From NCBI RefSeq assembly GCF_018502385.1, contig NZ_CP075523.1, forward strand, positions 1,736,001-1,800,000: a stretch of DNA of 64,000 nucleotides, read 5' to 3'. The position numbers were made by a program, and so were the translations under genes. Positions 18,347-26,955 of this stretch are shown here, in pieces; position 1 is the first letter of the stretch, and every line of letters begins with the position of its first letter. The notes beneath the pieces are model-generated. The model had not been told where the DNA came from and did no database searches. It was given only the letters and a program-made list of their open reading frames with translations. Origin of the DNA: Synechococcus sp. LA31 (lineage in GTDB: Bacteria; Cyanobacteriota; Cyanobacteriia; PCC-6307; Cyanobiaceae).

Positions 18347-19629
18347 CAGCGGGCCGTCCCTTGGCCACCACGGCGCGCCACCGAGGCGCAAAGGCCTAGG
18401 GCAATGAAGTTCACCAACATCGCCGAGCGGCCATAACTGAGCCAGGGCAGAGGGATGCCGGTGATCGGACCAAGGCCGATGGTCATGTTGATGTTCACCA
18501 CCACCTGAAACATCACCATCGCTCCCACGCCCACCACCACCAGCGACTCCACATCACTGCGAGCCTTGCCGGCGATCTGCAGCAGGCGCCAGATCCAAAA
18601 CACAAAGCCAATCACGGCTAGGGCTGAACCCAGAAAACCCATCTCCTCCCCCAGGGCACTGAAGATGAAATCGGTGTGCTGCTCGGGGATAAAGCGAAGC
18701 AGGGTGAGATGACCCTGCAGGAGCCCGGTGCCGAACCAGCCACCAGAGCCGATGCCCACCGTGCTTTGCAGCAGGTGATAGCCGCCGCCAAGGGGATCTT
18801 TGTTGGGGTCAAGAAAGAGAGTGAGACGGTCGCGCTGATGAGGCTGCAGGAAGTTGTTCCACAGCCAGGGGGTCGCCACCGCAAAAGCTCCCTGCACCAT
18901 GAGCACCAGGGCCAGGCCGATGCGTTTCCAGGGCAGGCTCTTCCAAGCCAGCAGGCCCATCGCCGGGATCCAGCCCAGCAGCAACCAGGGGAACACTCCC
19001 GCCACGATCGCTGTGATCACCGGCGATAGAAACAGCACCACCCAGCTGCCGGGCATACCCGACCAAAACATCATCACCAGCAGAACCGCACCGAACACCA
19101 GGGAGGTGCCTAGATCGGGCTGCAGCAGCACCAAGAGCCAGGGAAAGCTGATGAGCGCCACCGGCCGCAGCAGATCCACCGGCCGCTCCACCGGATGGCG
19201 CGCCAGCATTCGCGCCAACAGCAGGATCGCGCCCACCTTGGCGAATTCCGAGGGCTGCACGTTGAAGCCGGCGATGTTGATCCAGCTCTGGGCCCCAAGG
19301 GCGCTCACACCAATCACCCGCACGGCGATCAAGCTGGCCACGGTCACCCCATAAATCAGCCAAGGCCAGCGGGTAATGCTCTCCACCGGAATGCGGGCGA
19401 TCACCAGGGCCACCACCAGACCCACCGCAGCGGTCACCCAGTGCTGGTACCAATCGGCGTAGTCGGCCTGGCGCTGGGTGCTGGCAATCAGGATCCCCGA
19501 CACGAAGATCATTGCCAGCGGAATCCACCAGAGCAGCTTGTCGACGCGATCCACCCAGCGGCGCCGACGCGAAGCGCCAGCAGCGAAAAGGGCGCTGCGG
19601 CGCCGACCCCAGAGCCCCAGAAGGGTCAT
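18343..19629 (-). CDS. rodA: Peptidoglycan glycosyltransferase RodA (SEDS family)
   Basis: The 428-residue protein has about ten membrane helices and the SEDS signatures WINIAGFNVQPSEFAKVG, LLVLLQPDLGTSLVF and the C-terminal IGLGPITGIPLPWLSYGRSAM. RodA polymerises glycan strands during elongation with a class B PBP. The first 30 residues are unusually basic. The start ATG overlaps the mrp stop (ATGA), so mrp-rodA-kinase appear translationally coupled. Confidence 0.93.
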   Translation of the reverse strand: MTLLGLWGRRRSALFAAGASRRRRWVDRVDKLLWWIPLAMIFVSGILIASTQRQADYADWYQHWVTAAVGLVVALVIARIPVESITRWPWLIYGVTVASLIAVRVIGVSALGAQSWINIAGFNVQPSEFAKVGAILLLARMLARHPVERPVDLLRPVALISFPWLLVLLQPDLGTSLVFGAVLLVMMFWSGMPGSWVVLFLSPVITAIVAGVFPWLLLGWIPAMGLLAWKSLPWKRIGLALVLMVQGAFAVATPWLWNNFLQPHQRDRLTLFLDPNKDPLGGGYHLLQSTVGIGSGGWFGTGLLQGHLTLLRFIPEQHTDFIFSALGEEMGFLGSALAVIGFVFWIWRLLQIAGKARSDVESLVVVGVGAMVMFQVVVNINMTIGLGPITGIPLPWLSYGRSAMLVNFIALGLCASVARRGGQGTARW

Positions 19630-20729
19630 GCGGCAGCCGCCAGCGGCAGCTGGGCCGCGAGGGTGCGGAAGGCCTGGGCAGTGGCCGACTCAGGTGCACT
19701 CAACACCGCAGGGCGGCCAGCATCGCCGCCCTGCACCACTGCCAGCTCCATCGGCAGCTGGGCCAGCAGGGGCACCTCACTTTCTTGTGCCAATTGGGCT
19801 CCACCGCCTGAGCCGAACAGCTCGTAGCGCTTGTCGGGCGCATCGGGTGGGATAAAGGCCGTCATGTTCTCGACCACGCCCAGCACCGGCACCCCCAGCT
19901 GCTGGAACATCGCCAAACCGCGTCGCGCATCCTGCAACGACACCATCTGAGGGGTGGTAACGATGATCACGCCCGCCATCGGCACCGCTTGGGCCAGGCT
20001 GAGCTGGGCATCGCCGGTGCCGGGGGGCAGATCCACCACGAGCACGTCGCGCTCACCCCACGCCACCTGATAGAGGAACTGGCGAATGATGCCGTTGAGC
20101 ATCGGCCCACGCCAGATCACGGGCTGATCGGCATCGATCAGCAGCCCCATCGACACCATGGCGATGCCGCAGCTCTCCAGGGGTGTGAGCACCTGGGTGT
20201 TGCCGCTGCCCTGCACCTTGGGCGTTTGATCCGCCACACCGAGCATGGTGGGGGCATTGGGGCCGTAGATATCGGCATCCAGCAATCCCACCTTCAAACC
20301 AGAGGCCGCCAAAGCGCAGGCCAGGTTCACGGCCACGGTGCTCTTGCCCACACCACCCTTGCCGCTGCTCACGGCAATCACATGCTTCACCCCCGGGATT
20401 GGCTGACGCTCAGGGCCGCCGCCGCCATGGCCCGCGGCGCCAATCGGGGCCTGCTGGTGGCCAGCCGCTGGAGCAGGGGGCGGGGCCAGCTCGATCTGCA
20501 CATCTTCAATGCCGCCAAGCTGCAGCAGGGCACCGCGAGCATCGGCCGCAATGCGTTCGCGCTGGGCATTGGCATAGCCCGGCAAAGCCAGACGGAAGAC
20601 CACTCGATTGCTCTGCACCCGCACCTGCTGAATCCACTCCAGCTCCAGCAAGCTGCGGCCGCTGCCGGCATCGGTGAGGGGCTCGAGGGCGGCGAGGGCC
20701 TGCGTAAGGGCCTGATCTGCGCTGGCCAT
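19626..20729 (-). CDS. mrp: Mrp/NBP35-type Fe-S cluster carrier ATPase
   Basis: The 367-residue protein has an N-terminal MIP18-like domain (about residues 5-95) and a P-loop ATPase with the deviant Walker A SSGKGGVGKSTVAVNLA. Switch segments DADIYGPNAPTMLG and VDLPPGTGDAQLSLAQ follow. Family members bind and deliver iron-sulfur clusters. The C-terminal CxxC usual in many Mrp proteins is not evident here. It is divergent from hemF, with 169 bp between the starts. Confidence 0.92.
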   Translation of the reverse strand: MASADQALTQALAALEPLTDAGSGRSLLELEWIQQVRVQSNRVVFRLALPGYANAQRERIAADARGALLQLGGIEDVQIELAPPPAPAAGHQQAPIGAAGHGGGGPERQPIPGVKHVIAVSSGKGGVGKSTVAVNLACALAASGLKVGLLDADIYGPNAPTMLGVADQTPKVQGSGNTQVLTPLESCGIAMVSMGLLIDADQPVIWRGPMLNGIIRQFLYQVAWGERDVLVVDLPPGTGDAQLSLAQAVPMAGVIIVTTPQMVSLQDARRGLAMFQQLGVPVLGVVENMTAFIPPDAPDKRYELFGSGGGAQLAQESEVPLLAQLPMELAVVQGGDAGRPAVLSAPESATAQAFRTLAAQLPLAAAA

Positions 20730-20898
20730 CGGGCTGCTGGAAGGGAACTGGATCCTAGAAGCGGTGGCCGTGCAGCTTTCCAGCCCGGCACCGTTATGGC
20801 GCCATCGTGATCACGAAGGCTCTCGAAAGCTTGTGCGGCGGTGGGTTGAGCTGAAAAGGTGATGCGGTTTGCCAAAGCCCCACCGGGCGGTTGCACTG

Positions 20899-21990
20899 AT
20901 GCTGAAGGGCCTGCTGTCGCGAGCCAAGACCAAGCTGGGCAGCGCCCCCGCAGCCGTGCCCGCCTTGGAGACACCGCCGAGCGACTCTCGGCAGCGGGCC
21001 AAAGCCCTGCTGATGGGCCTTCAGGATTCAATCTGTGCCGGCCTCGAGCAGCTGGATGGCACCGGCCGCTTCGCGGAAGAGAGCTGGGTGCGGCCAGAGG
21101 GCGGCGGTGGCCGCTCACGTGTGATGAAAGGCGGCCGCGTGTTCGAGCAGGGCGGTGTGAATTTCTCGGAGGTGGAAGGTCATGAGCTGCCTCCCTCGAT
21201 CCTCAGCCAGCGCCCGGAAGCCAAGGGCCACCGCTGGTTCGCCACCGGCACCTCAATGGTGTTGCACCCCCGCAACCCTTATATCCCCACCGTTCACCTC
21301 AACTACCGCTACTTCGAGGCAGGCCCGGTGTGGTGGTTCGGCGGCGGCGCCGACCTCACGCCCTACTACCCGTTCTTAGACGACGCCAAGCACTTCCACA
21401 GCACCCTCAAGGGCGCTTGCGACAGTGTGAACCCCGCCTTCTATGAGGTGTTCAAGCCCTGGTGTGACGAATACTTTTATTTGAAGCACCGCGATGAAAC
21501 CCGCGGCGTTGGTGGCATCTTTTACGACTACCAAGACCCACGCGGCGTGCTTTACAAAGGCCAGACCCCCACGGGCCCTGCTGCTGCGGCCGGCCAGCGG
21601 GTGGGCGCGCAGCCCCAGAGCTGGGAGCAGCTGTTTGCTCTGGCCAGCGCCTGCGGCAACGCCTTCCTGCCGAGCTATGTGCCGATCGCCGAGAAACGCC
21701 AGCACACTCCCTACGGCGAACGGGAGCGCCAGTTCCAGCTGTATCGCCGCGGCCGCTACGTGGAGTTCAACCTGGTGTTCGACAGGGGCACGATCTTCGG
21801 CCTGCAGACCAACGGCCGCACCGAATCGATTTTGATGTCGCTACCGCCGTTGGTGCGCTGGGAATATGGCTACCAGCCCGAGGCCGGCAGCCGTGAAGCG
21901 CTGCTCACCGAGCTGTTCACCAGGCCGCAGGACTGGCTGGGCGACGACTCACTGATCCCCCGCTGCCAGCCCCACGGGGCTGTGAACTGA
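20899..21990 (+). CDS. hemF: Oxygen-dependent coproporphyrinogen III oxidase
   Basis: The 363-residue enzyme decarboxylates coproporphyrinogen III in heme and chlorophyll synthesis using oxygen. Family signatures are [32 protein letters not shown] and [10 protein letters not shown], ending in [15 protein letters not shown] chose the ATG at 20899; a TTG 30 bp upstream is less likely. The last 42 bp overlap the 3' end of the convergent amidase-like gene. Confidence 0.96.
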   Translation: MLKGLLSRAKTKLGSAPAAVPALETPPSDSRQRAKALLMGLQDSICAGLEQLDGTGRFAEESWVRPEGGGGRSRVMKGGRVFEQGGVNFSEVEGHELPPSILSQRPEAKGHRWFATGTSMVLHPRNPYIPTVHLNYRYFEAGPVWWFGGGADLTPYYPFLDDAKHFHSTLKGACDSVNPAFYEVFKPWCDEYFYLKHRDETRGVGGIFYDYQDPRGVLYKGQTPTGPAAAAGQRVGAQPQSWEQLFALASACGNAFLPSYVPIAEKRQHTPYGERERQFQLYRRGRYVEFNLVFDRGTIFGLQTNGRTESILMSLPPLVRWEYGYQPEAGSREALLTELFTRPQDWLGDDSLIPRCQPHGAVN

Positions 21991-22755
21991 GGCGGGCTGC
22001 TCGCCAACCCCCAGCTCCAAGGCATTCACTACGCGCTGGGTGATCGCCGCCAGAGCCTGCTCACGGCTGGCTGGATTGCGCAGGGCCCGCTCCAGTGGGT
22101 CCTCCAGCTTGCCGATCTCCAGCAGGGTGATGCCACGGCGAGGTCCACCGAGGCCACCGCGGAAGTGCCTCGGGAAGCCGCCAAAGGCCTGCGCCAGGCT
22201 TTCATCGATCCGGCTGAGCGGTCGGTGCAGAGCCGGGATGACCCCAGAGCCCACCCCATCGGGCCCATAGGCATCGAAGTGAATCTCCACGGCGTAGCCC
22301 CCAGCTGCCGCGTGTTGTTTGCCCACACTCCAGTTGGTGCGGGGATCGTCGCCGTTGCGAATGGTGCGCTGGAGCGGGTCGTAGAAGCGGATGTTGAGGC
22401 CGCGCTGCTGGCCCAGGGCCACCACCCGGCGCGCCACCTCCAGGTTCCAGTAGAGCTCGTCGCGGATGCCGCGCTGCATCGGCGCCGCCCCTTGCAGATC
22501 CACCGCCGCACCCGAGGTGCCGGCACCAGCAATGCCCTGCGAATCGGCATGGCCAGCCAGCACCAGAATCGCCACATCGCGCGGCACGGACCGCAGACCT
22601 ACCCAATCGCGCTGCAGGCCGCTGCGCACCCCTGTGAGCGGATCAGTGCTGCCGCTGCGCAGCGCCGGCGCCTGGGCTGCAGCGGCCATGCCCACCGTGG
22701 CCAGCAGGAGTGCGACCAGCAACACACTGCGACGAACGCCAGGCACAGAGGCCAT
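21949..22755 (-). CDS. Secreted N-acetylmuramoyl-L-alanine amidase-like protein
   Basis: This 268-residue protein begins with a signal peptide (basic start, then [18 protein letters not shown]). The mature part has amidase_3-like elements: [10 protein letters not shown] (zinc His), [25 protein letters not shown] and LLEIGKLED with a Glu at the expected place. The motif spacing is looser than in AmiC-type enzymes, so activity is inferred. It is convergent with hemF and overlaps it by 42 bp. Confidence 0.65.
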   Translation of the reverse strand: MASVPGVRRSVLLVALLLATVGMAAAAQAPALRSGSTDPLTGVRSGLQRDWVGLRSVPRDVAILVLAGHADSQGIAGAGTSGAAVDLQGAAPMQRGIRDELYWNLEVARRVVALGQQRGLNIRFYDPLQRTIRNGDDPRTNWSVGKQHAAAGGYAVEIHFDAYGPDGVGSGVIPALHRPLSRIDESLAQAFGGFPRHFRGGLGGPRRGITLLEIGKLEDPLERALRNPASREQALAAITQRVVNALELGVGEQPASVHSPVGLAAGDQ

Positions 22756-22789
22756 GGTTGAAAGCGGAGCCTTAAGCAACCACTTTGGC

Positions 22790-23344
22790 TCAGATCGGAG
22801 ACTTAAGTAGATCACCATCGCTGAACAACCCCAGCCGCGGCCCCAGTTCTTGCTCCAGCGCAATCAGCTCATCGCGATGGGCCCGCAGCCGCAGGGCACT
22901 GCCGGTGGCCTGATCGTGGCTGATCAGGCGCAGCTCCACGGCTTCAGCACGGGCGGCCCGGCGGCGGTAGATCACGCCGGCCAGCGGGCCCAGGCCGATC
23001 AACAACAACGGCCACCAGTGCAGCTGCGGCAACAGCTGGCGCAGCACCAGGCCCAAACAGCCAGAACCCACAGCCCCCAGCAGCGACAGCAGCACCGCCA
23101 GCCCTCGACTGGCCTGCACCTGCCCGCGGAAACGGAGCAGGCGGCGCTCGGGGTTGCTCTCCTCCGCCAACCAACCTCGTTGCTGCAGCCAGTCAGCCAT
23201 CACGGGCAGCACCTCAAGGGGTGGCCGGGAGGAGCGCACCTCCACCACAGTGGTGCGGTCTTTACTGGCAGCCCGCAGGAAGAACACCAGGCCGACAGCC
23301 AGGAGCAGGGTGAGCAGCAGGGTTGAACCCAGGGCCGGAGGCAT
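22790..23344 (-). CDS. Cofactor assembly of complex C subunit B (CCB2/CCB4-like, DUF2930)
   Basis: The 184-residue membrane protein has an N-terminal helix (STLLLTLLLAVGLVFFLRA), the RTTVVEVRSSRP segment, and two more helices near residues 80-120. This matches the cyanobacterial relatives of chloroplast CCB2/CCB4, which help attach heme ci to cytochrome b6. It lies 34 bp upstream of the amidase-like gene on the same strand. The start is uncertain: ATG at 23344 or 9 codons earlier, both inside the upstream gene. Confidence 0.7.
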   Translation of the reverse strand: MPPALGSTLLLTLLLAVGLVFFLRAASKDRTTVVEVRSSRPPLEVLPVMADWLQQRGWLAEESNPERRLLRFRGQVQASRGLAVLLSLLGAVGSGCLGLVLRQLLPQLHWWPLLLIGLGPLAGVIYRRRAARAEAVELRLISHDQATGSALRLRAHRDELIALEQELGPRLGLFSDGDLLKSPI

Positions 23345-23735
23345 GAGCGCTGCTGTGCGATGGCCCTTCATTCTCCTCGAGCCAGTGCTGCCACGGCGGC
23401 ATCAGGGCCTGAGCGTCTCCGCGGTGGTCGTCCAGCAGATGAAGCATGCGCCGTGGTCGCCCGCGACTAGGGCACCTCTGGGAGTAGCTACTGATGGCTC
23501 CCTCGTGGTCGAGGAAATGGATGGCCTGCTGCAGCACCGTTTCGGAGAGCCGCAGCTTGGGATGGGCATCGCTGAGGTCATGCATCAGCGCCGTGGGGTA
23601 GCTGTCATGCACGAGTAGGCGCTCGAGAATCCAGCAGACGGCCAGCTCTAGCCCCAGATGCTGAATTGGGGGCTGCTCAAAGAACGCGCAGATAGCCGCC
23701 AATCCAGACGGGCCCGAGGGGCGAGGGGATCGCAT
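23262..23735 (-). CDS. Winged-helix (PadR-like) conserved protein
   Basis: The 157-residue reading frame has a convincing core (about residues 15-115): HLGLELAVCWILERL, YPTALMHDLSD, a recognition-helix-like LRLSETVLQQAIHFL and the wing RGRPRRMLHL. This resembles a PadR-type DNA-binding domain. The last 30-40 residues (rich in Ala, Pro, Gly, His) overlap the start of the b6f assembly gene by about 80 bp and look non-conserved. I take the core as real and the exact C-terminus as doubtful. Confidence 0.6.
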   Translation of the reverse strand: MRSPRPSGPSGLAAICAFFEQPPIQHLGLELAVCWILERLLVHDSYPTALMHDLSDAHPKLRLSETVLQQAIHFLDHEGAISSYSQRCPSRGRPRRMLHLLDDHRGDAQALMPPWQHWLEENEGPSHSSAHASGPGFNPAAHPAPGCRPGVLPAGCQ

Positions 23736-23843
23736 CACGGAAAACACCAGGCGCTACCCACCTGCTAGCGCAGTCTCATTTCGATTTTCAAGAGCGAAAG
23801 ATGATCTTGGGTTTTGGGGTTCTCCGGCAGCCGGTCCGCGACG

Positions 23844-24548
23844 ATGGCGCCAGCTCCGCCCTTCCCCTTGACCACCACCCCCTCCAACACCCCCCAGGTG
23901 CCTGCAGCCGGCTCCAGCCCGGCTCGCTTTGCCGTGCTCGACGGCGATCTCTCCGCGGAGTGGCACGAGCTACTAGGCCGCTCCAGCGCCCTGGCGGTGG
24001 ACACCGAGGCCATGGGGCTGGTGCACGGCCGCGACCGCCTCTGCCTGGTTCAGATCAGCGATGACCACGACAACGTGTGCTGCATCCGGATCCAGCGCGG
24101 CCAGAGCGAGGCCCCACTGCTCAAGCAGCTGATGGAGCACCGCGAGATCGTGAAGGTGTTCCACTTCGCTCGTTTTGATGTAGCCGCTCTGGGGGAGGGC
24201 CTCGGCATCGCGGTGAACCCGCTGTTCTGCACCAAGGTGGCCAGCCGCCTAGCCCGCACCTACACCAACCGCCACGGCCTCAAAGATCTGGTCACCGAAC
24301 TCTGCGGCGTTGAGCTCGACAAAGGAGCCCAGAGCAGCGATTGGGGCCGCGTGGAGGAACTCAGCGAGGTCCAGCTGGCGTATGCAGCCAACGATGTGCG
24401 TTATCTCCTGCCAGCCCGCGAGCGACTGATTCAGATGCTGGTGCGCGAGGAGAGGCTGGAGCTAGCCGAGCGCAGCTTCGCCTGCATTCCGGTGATTTCG
24501 GAGCTCGATCGCGGTCGTTTCGGATCCATCTTCGAGCACCGCAGCTGA
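23844..24548 (+). CDS. RNase D-like 3'-5' exonuclease
   Basis: The 234-residue protein has the DEDD exonuclease motifs. Exo I is AVDTEAMGL (near residue 55), Exo II is KVFHFARFDVAAL, and Exo III is YAANDVRYLLPARERL (DEDDy type). It lacks the C-terminal HRDC domains of full RNase D, as is common in cyanobacteria. A tRNA or small-RNA trimming role is inferred from the family. I chose the ATG at 23844, which lies after a Pro/Thr-rich start region. Confidence 0.85.
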   Translation: MAPAPPFPLTTTPSNTPQVPAAGSSPARFAVLDGDLSAEWHELLGRSSALAVDTEAMGLVHGRDRLCLVQISDDHDNVCCIRIQRGQSEAPLLKQLMEHREIVKVFHFARFDVAALGEGLGIAVNPLFCTKVASRLARTYTNRHGLKDLVTELCGVELDKGAQSSDWGRVEELSEVQLAYAANDVRYLLPARERLIQMLVREERLELAERSFACIPVISELDRGRFGSIFEHRS

Positions 24549-24564
24549 CGCAGCTGAAGATCAG

Positions 24565-24822
24565 TCAGTCGTCGCCGAGGTAGTTGGCTTCTTCAGCAAC
24601 CGCTTCCAAGAGCACATCCAGCAGCTGGCGCGATTCCTCACCCACGCCCTGGCTCTCCAGCAGCAGCCGCTGGGCAATCAACAAACGGCCGGCGCTATCG
24701 CGCACACCCTCGCGGGAGGCCACCAGGTCCACCTTGCGCCGCGCTGCCGCGATGCTGATGCTCAAGGCCGTTGCAAGGCGGCCACACGCAGTCACGTAGT
24801 CCTTGTCCTGGGGAGCTGCCAT
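24565..24822 (-). CDS. Small conserved hypothetical protein
   Basis: This 85-residue, helix-rich protein (MAAPQDKDYVTACGRLATAL at the start, acidic NYLGDD at the end) has no recognised domain. From memory, similar small proteins occur in other picocyanobacteria. It lies 25 bp downstream of the LpxB-related gene on the same strand, so it may be co-transcribed. Confidence 0.65.
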   Translation of the reverse strand: MAAPQDKDYVTACGRLATALSISIAAARRKVDLVASREGVRDSAGRLLIAQRLLLESQGVGEESRQLLDVLLEAVAEEANYLGDD

Positions 24823-24847
24823 GCGGGCTGCAGAAGGCGTTAAGCCA

Positions 24848-26098
24848 TCATCCCGCCTGGCCCGCGGCCGTCAGCAGCAGCCGCTGTTCAATCAAGCGCG
24901 CCAAAGCTTCGCCGCCTCCCGGTGGCCCCATGCGCCGCCGGCCGATGTGCCCCAGCGCGGAGCGCAAGACCGGCTCCTGCAGCAGCGCGGCCAAGCGGTG
25001 CGCCAGCTGGTCCGGCGTGCGGCACACCGCCACCGATCCCCCCAGCAAGCGGCTCTGACGTTCGGCAAAGCCGAGCTTGAACTGCGGACCAGGCCCGGGC
25101 AACGAGAGGGCCGGCACCCCCAGCCCAACCAGCTGCTCAGTAGCCGTGCCAGCGGCCGCCAGCCCTACTTCGGCGAGACCGGCCCAGGCCGCAAAGCGCC
25201 CCGGGCCCACCACCAACAACACCGCCCCACGCTGCCAGGCCGCCGCTGCCTCCAGCGATGCGGGCACCTGAACCAAGCTGTAGCCAAGGCCTACAAGCAG
25301 GGGCTCCCACTCGAGCGGAGCAGGCCTGGACCCGCAGGGGGCCAGCACCAGCAGGGGCTCAGTCTCCGACAGCCGCTCCAACGCCTCCAGAAGCCTGCGC
25401 AAGTTACCCAGTGCTTCCGGCATGCGGCTTCCTCCCAGCAGAAGCAAGCGCCGGCGTTTCAGAAGCTCACGCGGCAGCGCCTGGGCCACCATCCCATCCA
25501 TCATCGGGTTGCCTGGGGCCAGGGCGGCCACCCCATGGCGGCGCAGGCCACGGGCGGTGAGTGCATCGCGCATCGCCACCAACCGGCAGCGGCGTCGGGC
25601 CATCAGAGTCCACTCCCACGGATCCCACTCACTGCCCTTACAGCGGTGATACAGGCCGGCGAACCCGGCATCACCTGGGCCGCTGGCCCAGGTGTAGTCA
25701 CTTTTCGGGGTGCCGATGAAGCCATAGGAGGAACCACTGGACCAGGCCAGCAGCAGCGGCAACAGATCCCCCACCGCCAGCACGGGATCACCGCTGCGCC
25801 CCCAGCGGCGCACCAGACGCCACTGCCGCCAGCTCAAGACCAGCACCCCGGCCCAGAGATCGGCCAGCAGCCCGCGCAAACTCTGATTGCTAAATCCACC
25901 GCTGGGCAAGGGCCGACGCGGCCCGATACGCCGCAACATCCCTGCCGCCTCGGCCGCCGCGTACGCCGTGCCCTCCCCCACAAGAGGCAGCACAGCGATC
26001 TGCAACTCCGGCCGGCGGCGATGCAGTGCCTGCAACACCCGCAGGGCAATCAGGTCCTCCCCATGGCCATTGCTCAGCACCAGCAAACGGCCAGGCAT
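24848..26098 (-). CDS. Lipid-A-disaccharide synthase-related glycosyltransferase
   Basis: The 416-residue protein starts MPGRLLVLSNGHGEDLIALR, the signature of the cyanobacterial LpxB-related family. It also has LLLLGGSRMPEAL and a C-terminal GTATEQLVGLGVPALSLPGPGPQF, which resembles the sugar-nucleotide site of GT-B enzymes. It is distinct from true LpxB and its acceptor is not known. The start at 26098 was chosen at this signature because the longer frame would run back into tRNA-Cys. Confidence 0.8.
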   Translation of the reverse strand: MPGRLLVLSNGHGEDLIALRVLQALHRRRPELQIAVLPLVGEGTAYAAAEAAGMLRRIGPRRPLPSGGFSNQSLRGLLADLWAGVLVLSWRQWRLVRRWGRSGDPVLAVGDLLPLLLAWSSGSSYGFIGTPKSDYTWASGPGDAGFAGLYHRCKGSEWDPWEWTLMARRRCRLVAMRDALTARGLRRHGVAALAPGNPMMDGMVAQALPRELLKRRRLLLLGGSRMPEALGNLRRLLEALERLSETEPLLVLAPCGSRPAPLEWEPLLVGLGYSLVQVPASLEAAAAWQRGAVLLVVGPGRFAAWAGLAEVGLAAAGTATEQLVGLGVPALSLPGPGPQFKLGFAERQSRLLGGSVAVCRTPDQLAHRLAALLQEPVLRSALGHIGRRRMGPPGGGEALARLIEQRLLLTAAGQAG

Positions 26099-26140
26099 CC
26101 CGTGACTGATACGATCCGCACTGGGAGTTTGCTCCCACAC

Positions 26141-26211
26141 GGCGGCATGGCCAAGTGGTAAGGCAGAGGATTGCAAATCCTTTACCCCCAGTTCGAATCT
26201 GGGTGCCGCCT
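26141..26211 (+). tRNA. tRNA-Cys (anticodon GCA)
   Basis: A complete cloverleaf is seen: acceptor GGCGGCA with TGCCGCC, anticodon stem GAGGA/TCCTT with loop TTGCAAA (anticodon GCA), and T-loop TTCGAAT. CCA is not encoded. Confidence 0.95.
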
Positions 26212-26245
26212 CTCGCTTCATCAACCAACTCACAAGAGCTGCGTT

Positions 26246-26758
26246 TCAGCGCAGCTCAGCTTCGATCGTCCAGCCGGGAGCACCGGCTTCGGCGAGCTCA
26301 GCGTTCTGAGCCTCACAGCGGAGCTCTGAGCGATCGATGCGGCAGCCGCCGCGCACCGTCCAGGTGCTGGGGAGGCTCTGAGCAAGGCCGCGCCCGTCAA
26401 AACGCACCAGGCTGAGGCTGATCAGACTCAGCGCGAGCGGTTGCTTGAGGGTGCAGGCGCCATCACGGCAACCCATGGGTGCGCTGCCTTCAGCCAAGGA
26501 GCCGACCAGCGTGAGCTGAATCACCTCACCGCGCTCAGGGCCATCCGCCTGCACGCTGAGGCGCAACACCTGCGGGCTGCGCTGATCGAGCTGCAGCTCG
26601 TAGCAGCGCAGCCGTGGGGCCACACCCTGCTCCACCACACAGCGGCGCGGGCGCTGCTGCCAGCGGCCGAAGGCTTCTGCGGCACCCAGCGGTGAAGCCG
26701 CCATCGCCAGCACCGCAAAAGCCGCCTGAAACCTGGCGCTGCACAGGAACTGAGGCAT
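26246..26758 (-). CDS. Exported conserved hypothetical protein
   Basis: The 170-residue protein starts with a signal-peptide-like segment (FQAAFAVLAMAASPLGAAEA). The mature part contains paired cysteines (RCVVEQG...RLRCYELQL, GCRDGACTLK, GGCRIDRSELRCEA), which suggests a disulfide-stabilised periplasmic beta-rich protein. No family was recognised. The start lies 2 bp from the stop of the upstream small Cys-rich gene, so the two are likely co-transcribed. Confidence 0.7.
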   Translation of the reverse strand: MPQFLCSARFQAAFAVLAMAASPLGAAEAFGRWQQRPRRCVVEQGVAPRLRCYELQLDQRSPQVLRLSVQADGPERGEVIQLTLVGSLAEGSAPMGCRDGACTLKQPLALSLISLSLVRFDGRGLAQSLPSTWTVRGGCRIDRSELRCEAQNAELAEAGAPGWTIEAELR

Positions 26759-26760
26759 CA

Positions 26761-26955
26761 CTAATAGCCGGAGTCGGCCACACACATACCGATACACACC
26801 AACCCATTGCTGGCGGTGCGACCGCAATGGCCGCAAAGCACTGGATCAGGCGCCGGCGGCGGGGTGAGGGCAGGCTGATCCGGCGCATCCGCGCCGGCCG
26901 CGTCTTGGCTGGGCAGAGAATTCACCGATGTGATGGCCTTATCGGGCTCGATCAT
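26761..26955 (-). CDS. Small CxxC-type zinc-ribbon-like protein
   Basis: This 64-residue protein has a low-complexity Ala/Pro N-terminus and a C-terminal CGHCGRTASNGLVCIGMC, with four cysteines spaced like a small zinc ribbon. Its ATG (26955-26953) overlaps the ATG of the divergent aldo/keto reductase (26954-26956) within one CATG palindrome. No function is known to me; short proteins with this ending seem common in picocyanobacteria. Confidence 0.65.
   Translation of the reverse strand: MIEPDKAITSVNSLPSQDAAGADAPDQPALTPPPAPDPVLCGHCGRTASNGLVCIGMCVADSGY

Noticed and set aside
24803-26161. Plus-strand frame opposite the LpxB-related gene
   Set aside because: It is Gln/His/Pro-rich and low in complexity, as expected for the antisense of a Leu/Gly/Ala-rich gene; it also runs into tRNA-Cys.
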